Assembly (NCBI GenBank): GCA_977017575.1
Contig: CDRNVI010000004.1
Coordinates: forward strand, 558,001-622,000
Source: Paramoeba atlantica
Taxonomy: Eukaryota; Discosea
Direction of reading: 5' to 3'
Length of the DNA: 64,000 bases
Below the pieces are notes generated by a model. That model was not told the origin of the DNA, ran no database searches, and saw only the letters and a list, made by a program, of their open reading frames with translations. This document shows positions 19,534-29,134 of the stretch, one piece after another (position 1 is the stretch's first letter; each line of letters begins with the position of its first letter). Position numbers and translations under genes: made by a program.

Positions 19534-22500
19534 ATGCCGCAGACTCGCTCGCAAATCGCAGCGGCATCGAGTGAAAATGAAGCACAAGCTTTGGACTCTC
19601 GTGGCCCCGAGAGTGCAGAGGCTGCAACGGCTTCACAACCGGTTACCCAAGCAAGTAATGAGATGACGGAAACGAGCATAGCACTTCGTTCTATAGTGGA
19701 ACAGCTCGTGAACAAAGTGGCGGATATATCTATCCAATTAAGTAATTTGACTGGAACACAACGGAATGCGAACAGCACAACGTCAACACAGGCGCGTCAA
19801 GAAGACTGGCTATACGACCAAGGTGAGCGGAGCAATACTCAACCACAGTCACGACCTCAATTGCAATCGATCCTGCCGGCTGAACCTCAACCTACCCTTG
19901 TACGATCTCACGGAACCTCCACAATGACAGACCACGAACTGGGAGACAAAATGAACGAAATCGCTGCCGCTTTAGAAGTACGTGATTGTGAAATCCAAAA
20001 AAAAAATCCAAATCATTCCGGATTGCTCCGGATGGTCACTGGCAAGCCAGACCCTTCACAGACAGATTTGGAAGTTCCGAGGCCGACGTCCTCTACCAGT
20101 TTCCGCTTGTCCAAGGCGGCACCAACGTGCTGTTGCCAACACGCTGCGTTGACGAACTGTACGTCAACACGGCTCACCCAAGAGGTGTAAGCCGGGTAAG
20201 GGAGCTGGTTCACTGAGGGGGAGGGTCCGGGACGGTCCTCCGAGTACTGGGCCTAGTCGGTTATCAGCCCAGCCTCTTAGAGTGAGGCCGCCAGGAATAT
20301 TGCGATGAGTGGGTTTGAACTCGCCGTCTGAGCACCATGTGCTTCAAACTTTGATTTCTTGCCACTCCGCCACCTCCACCTTGTGAAATCAAGGTCACCT
20401 GGTACAGCGAAACTTTTGGCCCGGAACGTGACGCAACATGGATTGGTTCACCGCGCGCAGTATTGGATGAACAAGTTAGGGTTAAGCTGGACGTGATATT
20501 TCGGAATGGCTGTGTCTACTCAATTCCGAATGCAGGAGTAAAATACAAACGCATTGAACTAATGACGTGTGGGGGAGATGGACCAGAGAATGATGTCAAG
20601 GAATCCCAGTTCAAAATTTATGACATTAAGACTTAGAATGTATATTTCTCTTCGGACAACAAGATCGCACTAGAGATCCTGGTCCAGCGAATTTGCTCGG
20701 AATTGCATGTGCCTGCGAGCATGCCACAATCAGTGTTGGAGGCATGGGATGGTTTAATGTATTTTCTTCGAGACGCATTTGCACGTGGAGGCATTGATGC
20801 CCACATGTACCCAGCGCGTGCGCAACAAGGACAACACGTTCTTGATATGTTGCGCATGAAACTTGCCATCATGAGAGGAGGTGACTCCCAGTACATCGTT
20901 ACACAGTATTCGAATTCTTGTGAGCCAAACGATAGTTTGGGTACTATGTTGCGCCGGAGTATTGATTACAACAGAGCTCAAGTTCCTTATCGGTACAGTT
21001 TCAGGTCACAATACCCTAATACTCAGTCAAATTATTCCCCTTCTTATTCACGTGTTTATTTTCGGGGACTCGCAGATGGACGTGGTAGATCATACTCACG
21101 AGGGAGACCTGGAGTACGCTACCGTGGTGGTCAGGATTTTTCCACAGGGGGGCCTGGCGCAACAAGATGACTAGCTACAGTCCGCCTCCCGGCAGAAAGC
21201 CAGTTTTCAAACCATACAGCAAAACGAGTACGTCAATTACAACCAGTAAGTTATACGCTCCTTCCCCAAACTCATCAATTACTAAAACAAGCCGATTATA
21301 TGACTCTCCCCCAGGAAACGTGTCCAGCAACGCGAACAAACAATGCACATCTAATAACATCGGCAAACCACGTCCAGCAAATAGAAATCACAAAACGGGA
21401 AACAGCGCAACATACGGAAAATATGTCTCTGAGAGAACAGAAAAAGAAAAAAACCACGGAAAATATCAAAACGTCACAGGTCAACAGTTGCGCTCCTGTA
21501 GCTCGAAGATTCCGGCCATCTTATTCAACGCTTGTCCGAACGAAAGTATCGCAAGTAGATCATCTGAACGTATTAATTCCAGCAATGACGGAATCATGGG
21601 ACAAAAAAGAAGACTATTTTCTGAAGCACGTCCTGAAGGTAAAGAGCGAAACGACACGCGATGCTTTAAAAAATTGTTGCACACCCAGAACATGGGAGAC
21701 AAGGATACGTCTGCTAAGGGGTCTGAGCACAAAAAATTATGCCTTAAACGACGAGGGTATCGTCTCTTATATCAGATCCCTGGATGTGTCGATACAAACA
21801 AAAAGACCGTACTTAAGCCATTTAATATCAGTTTTGAAGGAGATAGATGCAAAACCTCACAGAGCCGAGATGTACGCAAAGGTCTTAACGAGACAAGGGG
21901 CAGCAGAACCAATACATCAAGCGGAGCCAATATCACCTTGGAATCTCGAACTCGCTGTTCGGACCATGCCCTTCGATATGGCTGCGGTCGTAAATCGCAT
22001 ACAAAACAGCTTCACGAATTGGAGAAGTGGCGAACCTAACAAGACAAGATTTCATACTGTTAACTCCGACCAGAATAGTCATTTACTGGGGGCGCAAAAC
22101 CAAAAGGACAAATGATCAGCCTTACCGCCCAGACAGCTTCGTAGTGATCGAGGGAAAGTATGTACAAGAGATTTACGATTATATTCGTCACCTTCGCCCA
22201 CGGCAAAAGGTGGCTCCAATGACAACAATGCAAGTAACACAGTTTCTTCGGGCCAAGTTCGGCAACGCATTCTCTTTCCACTCCATCAAGCATGGGGCAG
22301 TACGTACGCTGATGCGGTACGTGGTTCAGGGGAAAGTGGAACTCGAGCATATCATGAGAATTGCAAACCACAAGCATCTCAGTACTCTACTACGATACTC
22401 AGGGATAAACGAGACCACAACCATCGCAATGGGCACGCAAAATGCATCGGTCCTCCTTTGAATAATCAAAATAAAGCGAAAATTGCCCGTTTTGATCTCT

Positions 22501-24300
22501 CCCGAAGCGTGTGGGCACACGAGGATGACGCGATACTCTGGGCTCCATGAAGATCTTTGGGTAGGATCCGAAACCGAACGCGTAAACCAAATCAAAAAGA
22601 AATGGAATACCCGATTCATGCTCGCAAAACGGGGATCATGGATATAACAAAGGCACGTGAATACATGAAACCGGAAGTACGTAAAAGGTTTGACGCAGTG
22701 ATGAGTGGTATATACAAGCCTCCGGTTCCATACGTTAACTCGAACAATTCGAATGATCCATCATTAAGTAGTAAGGACATTGATAACCTAAAGGAAACCG
22801 GTATAATTGAACACGAAAGTTTGAATTGAAGAGGAGCAGCTCCACCCCACAAAAGGCACAGTACACCCTTTCACAGTCCCTTTCACGGCTTTAGAGTTTC
22901 GGAATGACGGTCCGCGGCGGCGATTCATCGTTTGGCCGAAGGCGCAAAATTCGGCTATAGAGCCGCACTATACAGCAAACGTCCCTGTCTCACAGCCTGG
23001 TAGTTACATTCCTCGAATTAAACATAGTGGTGCAATTAAGAAGGATTTACAATGCAGATTTTACCAGGTTGGGTTGCCCCCGATCACGCGGGCATACTAC
23101 CGGTTTCAGTACAAAGGAAAACTTTATCAAATAACACGGATGCCTATGGGGCACATGTGCGCACCTGAAATTCAGCGTACACTGACAGCGGTTATGGCGG
23201 GACATCCTGATTATGCACAAACTTCATTTCCCCAATGCGGAGATCTCGACATTTATTTGGACGGGTTACGGTGGTCCGGATCGGAGCATGAGCGCTGCCA
23301 ATACGAGAAATGGATGGAACGACGCGCCAAGCAACTTCGAATGACTTTTAAGAAAATTGATTCCAACAATGGACCTGAATATGAATTCCTCGGTGTGCAA
23401 TATGACCACAGCGCCAAAATGTATAAATTAGCAGATACATTGTAGGTTTGTAAAGAAGTTGCCTGCGGTCATTCCAACAAAAATGCCGTTTCATGAACTA
23501 GAGACCTTGACGGCACGCTTGATATATGCCAGCGGTATTCTTCCTATTCATCTACCTCGCTACTATTGGGCCATTAAGTATACAAGACGTCAGATTTCGT
23601 TAAATAAGGCGATAATACATGATAATACTGAACTAATCCTATCACACGGAGTGAGGCGCCAGTTATCGGAATGGCTGCAACGTGTACTGCGAAATCCTTG
23701 GACCAAGTATGAGATAGATAAACGTACTACAAACAAAACGGCAACGTTATACACTGACGCGTCGCTCAGCGGATGGGGAGCAGTACTCTTTTTGCCGCGC
23801 GGCACAATTTACGCCACTGGTGCCCAAAGGAAAACCGACACAGAAATAAATCGTGGGGAGACGCAAGCTGTACTTAATGCCTTGCATGCATTCGATGACC
23901 ATTGGTCTAACATTACACATATTAAATTGCGAATAGATAACACGAGTGCAGCGGCTGCTATACAGCGAAAATGGTCGAACTCCAGCGCCATGTCTTCTGT
24001 CCTCGATACAATCCTAAATTTTACCGAAGCGCGTGGACTAAAGATTGAACCATCCTATATCCGCTCAGAAGAAAACATCGCTGATTCTTGGAGCAGGAAG
24101 TTTCAGGATTAGGCTATGAAAATATGCAGGCATAATCATACCGGAAAGGAAATTAATTGTTCAAACGCTAAAATAAAACCATCTGCAGCGGGGGCCACCG
24201 CTATGGATGTACAAAATATTAATTGTCTAACTTTACAACAAAAAAAAAATTATTGTTTGCTGGGACTCGGGTTTAACCCGACTGGCTAAAAAAAAACTAT
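19534..24300 (+). mobile_element. VIPER-like tyrosine-recombinase retroelement (fossil)
   Basis: Parts in order: gag-like region (about 19534-21174), tyrosine recombinase (about 21300-22461), then reverse transcriptase and RNase H (about 22560-24112). This order, with the recombinase before the RT, is that of trypanosomatid VIPER and differs from Dictyostelium DIRS-1, where it comes last. It looks broken, with roughly six or more breaks, and holds a tRNA-like (SINE-like) insertion near 20300. Age is probably moderate, because domain motifs are still easy to read. The tail near 24262 (GGACTCGGGTTTAACCCGAC followed by an A-run) recurs at about 43670 inside the hAT-like element. Exact ends were not determined. 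Confidence 0.72.
20305..20378 (-). repeat. tRNA-like (SINE-like) insertion inside the VIPER-like fossil
   Basis: Read on the minus strand it begins GGAGGTGGCGGAGTGGC, which contains a perfect RNA polymerase III A box (TGGCGGAGTGG). About 40 bases on it has GAGTTCAAACC, close to the B box (GGTTCRANNCC). The pattern is that of a class II (Leu/Ser-type) tRNA or a tRNA-derived SINE head. The sequence toward 20200 may be the rest of the SINE. A functional tRNA is unlikely, as I could not fold a full acceptor stem. Confidence 0.45.
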
Positions 24301-24319
24301 GTACCATCTTGAATTTATT

Positions 24320-24586
24320 TTGTAAGACTTGAGAAATTAAGCTTGTGGATATTCAAATTCTACGTAGTCAGCGAAAATTACGACACAAAGCTAGCAGCGA
24401 GCCGGCACAGCACAAGCGAGCAGGGCATTTGCGACTGGAGAACGAACTGTAAACGAGAAATTTCCCAGTCGTAAGTTGGGCAGGTGATGAAAAATTATAG
24501 TGGAAAAATAAATTAGCCGGATATTTTATGAACTTACTTAATGTATACCGTTTTAGAAATATTCAGCATTTAGGTTGCATACAATA
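24320..24586. other. Intergenic, no gene seen
   Basis: Short spacer between the VIPER-like fossil and the next Tc1-like element; no motif recognised. Confidence 0.4.
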
Positions 24587-25515
24587 TAAACCCCCCACAG
24601 CGAAAAGTCATCCCCCTCTAACTTTTCAGCCAAGTGTCCGTTTGAGCTCATTTTTGTTGCATTTCGCTGTTCCTAACACAAAGACTTTGCGCGTTATAGC
24701 ATGGAACCAAGGCTCTCAAATGCGTGCATCCGATAGATGGATTATCACTTTCTTCACATTTTTCAAGAGACCAATTTCTCACACTTTAACAAAATAAATC
24801 TTCTCCTCTCATGAGAAATTCAATTATTTTTGTCCGTTTTTGCTGATTTTTGTTGCAAACGAGAGACCTCGTTCTCCTAGCAAAGATCTTTGCCGCTATT
24901 TTTTAATATTGACCCAATTGTGCCCCCTGGCCGCGGAGTGTTTGTTTTGTTAAATTAGTATGGTATGACGATGCAAAAAAATAGAACCTAAAAACAATTT
25001 TCTTTTTCAGTTTCTAAAATGATCTAAAAATGGTGGGAACGTGTAGATCTCAGAATTTTGAACGAGAAAATGATATCTTAACCCCCTTAGGCCCCTTCAA
25101 GCAAAAAGTAAAGGGGACAGCTTAAAAAAGTTGATTTATCACCGTTTCAAGAAAGAACTAATCAAAGACAAATATTCCACCACGTGACAAATTGAATGTT
25201 TGTTATCTGTTTTTCATCATTTTTGTTGCAATCGAGAGATCTCGTTCCCCTAGCGAAGATCTGTGACACCATTTTCATGTTGACCCCCTTCTCCCCCCCT
25301 GGTCGAGGAACATGAGATTTTTCGGGTAATATTAGCATGACTATGTAAAAACGTCATTAAAAAAATGAGTTTTATTTTGTTATCTGTTAAGAGGTCTAAA
25401 AACAGCGGGAACGTGCAGATCTCAAAATTTTGAACGAGAAAGTGGTGCCGCAACCCCCCTAAGCCTCGTTGTACAAAAAAAAGAGGGGGGTGACTTATTC
25501 GCTGTGGGGGGTTTA
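24587..25515. mobile_element. Non-autonomous Tc1-like element with internal duplication
   Basis: Both ends read TAAACCCCCCACAGCGAA and are flanked by TA. The left subterminal part matches the Tc1-like element at 32472 (AAGTGTCCGTTTGAGCT and following), so it is a derivative of that family. No transposase remains. Inside, a ~300-bp segment is present twice (about 24838-25166 and 25208-25510), both with GTTGCAA-CGAGAGA-CTCGTTC, GGGAACGTG-AGATCTCA and TTTTGAACGAGAAA. The right end lies 66 bases before the LRR gene at 25582. Confidence 0.85.
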
Positions 25516-25581
25516 TATACGAACTATCACTGAATTTACTTAGGCATTGATTTTACAATTCTAAATTATAAACATTATTGT

Positions 25582-26190
25582 ATGTCAGACCCTGTGGCAC
25601 ATCGAGTTCGTGGTGCAGAATTACCACAAGAGTACGCTCTCGCTCTCTTTATTAAAACGTTTCCCAATTCTCTAGAATCATGGACTACGCACACCCCCGC
25701 GTGTGAGTGGGAGCGTGTGAAATGTGACGAAACAAATAATGTCGTAAGACTCGAATGGGGTCTCCTTGGTCTTTCTGGTGAGTTCCAATGGTCTTCTCTA
25801 CCGAACTCTTTGTTGCATTTGAATATGAGGTCCGCATTTTTCCGTTTTGATGAAATTCCGCACGTTGATTTTGCAGCATTACCACGAGGTCTCTTAGAAC
25901 TAATTCTCTCTGATTTGGGTATCAGCGGGTCCCTTGAAGTAAACGATCTTCCTCCTTCGCTTCACCTATTGGATCTCTGTAGAAACAACATACAAGGTAG
26001 TGTGAATTTTACCGCTTTTCCAGAAACAATGATAGAGATCAACCTTAGTCGCAATCCTATTCAAGGAGTACCTGATTTTTCGAAACTTCCTCATGGCCTA
26101 CAAATGCTTACGATGTACGATACCGAACTAACTCTTCCTTCTGGATTTATTCCACTTTGTGTTCAAACTTTCACTCCCTATTGGGAGTGA
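25582..26190 (+). CDS. LRR protein with LRRNT-like cap (near-twin of 37712)
   Basis: A 202-aa protein. It starts VAHRVRGAELPQEYALALF. The cap is SWTTHTPACEWERVKCDE, followed by about five LRRs (for example LPPSLHLLDLCRNNIQGS and FPETMIEINLSRNPIQGV). It differs from the protein at 37712 at only a small fraction of positions, so the two come from a recent duplication. The C-termini diverge slightly more (SGFIPLCVQTF against SGSLPSCVLTF). The first ATG is followed directly by the shared coding sequence. The leader differs from that of 37712 because a Tc1-like derivative ends just upstream. Confidence 0.82.
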   Translation: MSDPVAHRVRGAELPQEYALALFIKTFPNSLESWTTHTPACEWERVKCDETNNVVRLEWGLLGLSGEFQWSSLPNSLLHLNMRSAFFRFDEIPHVDFAALPRGLLELILSDLGISGSLEVNDLPPSLHLLDLCRNNIQGSVNFTAFPETMIEINLSRNPIQGVPDFSKLPHGLQMLTMYDTELTLPSGFIPLCVQTFTPYWE

Positions 26191-26698
26191 TTTAAGTTAC
26201 AATGTATTAGTTCTATGATGCACAGATCGTCAGAGTCATAAATTCTCTTTTTTGTGAATAAGTAATAAAAAAAATTGCATGCTCGAAAATTAAAAATTAG
26301 AGAAAAAAGTTGGAACGGTTCCATCATGTGAAGGGCTGAGGGCCTCAGTTTCGTTCAGTGAGGTTTCAGTTCAGATTTAGTAAGATTTTCACGAGTTTCC
26401 TCGGTCGTGTTCTTTCTAGGTTTCTAGTAGCACTAGTATCCTGTCTCTCATTGATTTCTATATTATAAATTTATAATAATTTTATAGTCGGTAAAACAGC
26501 TTTTCTGAAAGTCGGATGTGGACTCCTGTGACCTCCAGTGACTGCCAGCGACTGTCAGTGACTGCCAAGATTGCAGGCATTTATGGCAGGTACGCTTACA
26601 ATTTTTTTTCTAAAAAGAGTAATCATTCAGTAAATGGTCATTGATTGTATAGCACCTTTTGTACAGCAGGCTTGAACTTTGAACTACAGTATACAGTT
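26191..26698. other. Intergenic with small repeats
   Basis: 3' flank of the LRR gene. GAGGTTTCAGTTC-type repeats lie at 26340-26420 and a CTGCCAG/TGACTG run (CAGTGACTGCCAGCGACTGTC) at 26535-26570. No gene seen. Confidence 0.4.
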
Positions 26699-26960
26699 GC
26701 GGTGGTTGTATAACTACCGCTCTACCGTCGATTATTGCAAAACAAGTGAACAAAAACAGTGAAAATATAAAGGGGAACACAGTAATATAATAGAAGAAAA
26801 AAATATAAAAGGGGGCTCCGGTGGACCAAAACTGAAAAAAAAAATTGAAAAAAATGGGCGGTCCAGGGGGGGGGGTCCAGAGGGGGGGTCCAGGGGGGGT
26901 CATGGTCGAGCAAATTTTTTCGAAAAAAATCGTTTTTTGTTCAGGTTCACACTCTTCTCA
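26699..26960 (-). repeat. Dispersed foldback repeat, partial copy with G-run segment
   Basis: Reverse complement of 52745-53012, from the terminal hairpin GCGGTGGTTGTATAACTACCGC through AAATATAAAGGGGAACACAG to a tract of four or more long G-runs separated by TCCA (26863-26900). That tract could form a G-quadruplex on this strand. The rest of the repeat is absent. Confidence 0.75.
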
Positions 26961-27471
26961 ACTCCAAGATATGCCCTGTAAAGGATGTAACGTCACAGAG
27001 GTTCTCATGGTGCAGTGGCACCACTCTTAAAATGCAACTGCAGTGTACGATGCAATGGCGGCGATGTAATGCTGCGCATCCTAGATAATCTACAAGAACA
27101 TCGTCGTTGTATTCATTTTAGGTTGAGAGCTAGAGGCGGAAAGTTTTAATTTCTTTACACAACATTTTTATGAACAGAAAAAGACTTTTTTTTGAAAAAT
27201 CGAATTTTGCTTTATTTTAACACGTCTATGTGTTATGATTAGGGATGTATACATAGCTTTCTAACTCCGCAGTTTCCAGTCCCAAGCCACAACATATGCA
27301 AATGTACACTGACACTATACAACTATATCTTCCTTGCGTGTACCGTTTGGTACTAATTTCATCAAAGTTTGTTGTGTACGGAGAGCCTTTGATAAGGGAA
27401 TGTTTGTTGTTGCGATGACCGATGGAAATACATGACTCCAGTATTCCTGGACGTTTCGAGCCGAGCCCTGT

Positions 27472-28029
27472 TCAGGCATTGCTTTTTTTGGCTCGGACTT
27501 TTGAAGGCCGGGACGCGTTGTAATGACTCTCGCCATAGGAGCGAGAAATTTCGCCGCAATGTCGGCACTTCAGGTGAAACAGCTGCCGCATGTTGTTACG
27601 AAGTGTCTTTGGTTCATCAGCGTGCTTTCTGCCGTATAAAGTGCAGTCCACACGATCAGTGCAAAGCTCCTCTTCGAAGTTGTCCGTTATCCATGCTTTC
27701 TGGAGCATTTTGTTGCCGCCCCGCTCCTTCCGCTTTCGATGAAGTTGTGCCGCACTAGACGCAAAATCCAAAGCAGTTTAACTTGGGGCGTATACTCAAT
27801 GCATACGAAGAGTATCAGCCGCGTCCTTTCGCTATACTTGTGTCCGCTGAGAAAATGATGATGTGGAACTAGGAGTTGGTTCCGAAGCCTCAGGGTCAAT
27901 TTCTGAATTTGAAGATGGGGTTTGCCGTGCTTCAACGTGGGGGAGTCTTTCCGCAATGTGCGCAGGAATCCGAATGGGAACTGATCCAGGGGGCCTAGGC
28001 GTACAAGAAGACTTAGAGGGACGTCCCAT
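27472..28029 (-). pseudogene. Decayed ORF with C-terminal CxxC...H motif, unknown
   Basis: On the minus strand from 28029: MGRPSKSSCTPRPPGSVPIR, a Ser/Pro-rich stretch, about three in-frame stops near 27772-27834, then in the same frame QLHRKRKERGGNKMLQ, NFEEELCTDRVDC and a terminal CRHCGEISRSYGESHYN zinc-finger-like motif. The shared frame across the stops supports one former gene. It could be a transposon accessory or DNA-binding protein; no family recognised. Confidence 0.4.
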
Positions 28030-28070
28030 AATGTAATTTGGAGATAAAAAGGGATCGTAATACTCTGAGG

Positions 28071-28600
28071 GTTGAAACCTGTTAGGTTTTGCCGGGTTTT
28101 ACCAAGTTTTGCCTGGTTTTGCCAGGACACCTATTTTTTGGGGCGTCATTCGGGAGGCGTGTCACGGCTTCAAGAAGGGGTATCTTGTGAAAACAACGGC
28201 GTAGAAAGTTAGTATGGGTCTCAAACTCTCAAAATAGGTGAAACGATTTTGAAAAACTATTTTTTAAGCCATGATTTTCGCCATGTTGACCTGTTTTTCA
28301 AGTTTTTTTAGGAAAAAACTGAACTCGGCGGCCCCGTCCTGTTGATACCAGGGGGGTTGTCCCCGAGTACGAGGGTGGAAAATGTGCGCCAAGACCTTGG
28401 CTACCCTTTCTGGGGGTCTGTTTCAAAAAGTATTTTTTTCAAAATTTTCATTTTTTGTGGCGCAAAAAATGTTTTGCAGCGCACGATGGAGACCAAGTAT
28501 GTTCTTCACTAAATTTGACATAGTACTTTTCTTCGCCACGTCAATGAGGAATATGCGGGTTTTGCCAGGTTTTGCCTTTCATAGGTTTCAACCCTCCACA
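28071..28600 (+). repeat. Dispersed repeat copy with GAGGGTTGAAACCT ends
   Basis: The ends GAGGGTTGAAACCT (28071) and AGGTTTCAACCCTC (28585) are perfect inverses, each next to repeats of GGTTTTGCC. The interior (28130-28540) is a copy of the dispersed repeat: GGGAGGCGTG, GGGGTATCTTGTGAAAAC, CGGCGTAGAAAG, CTCTCAAAATA and CCCCGTCCTG. It preserves the uninterrupted version of the site where the hAT-like element at 41934 inserted. Confidence 0.7.
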
Positions 28601-29134
28601 TAAATACATTTCTTTAAACAAGAATTGCATTGTACGTACTTACAACGGTGCTCCGTGTTCCTTGGAACCACAACGTGCACCTGAAAAATGCGGCGACATT
28701 TCCTGAGTAATGAGTTGCCAAATATGCTATTTGGCGACTAGGCAGGATTTCGAGGGGAAAAAGGAAAGTACCGAAACCGGCGGGGGGGTGACAGCACTCA
28801 TATCAAAACCTCAAAAACGATGCATGTCCAACAAGACGGATTTTTGAAAGCTCTCGACGCCACTATTATTTTCTAAAATTAACAATTTTTTAGTTCATGA
28901 CAGAATTTATTTGATAACTAAGTCCCATTTATAGCCAACTTACAGTAGCCTGAAATCGGTCTCTATCACAAAGAGCATTAAAAGAAACGTAATTTACAAT
29001 ATATCAACGCACACATGTACTCCTTTTGCACACGCATATGTGTAATGGACAGCGACATAGCGTTTTCTGGTCCGCGACGAGCAAATTCCCTCACAAGCTT
29101 TACGTGAGCGTAGCTTAATACCTTTAACCCACTC
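28601..29134. other. Intergenic, no gene seen
   Basis: Spacer before the methyltransferase-like gene. It has one C-rich patch near 28780; no repeat or gene was recognised. Confidence 0.4.
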
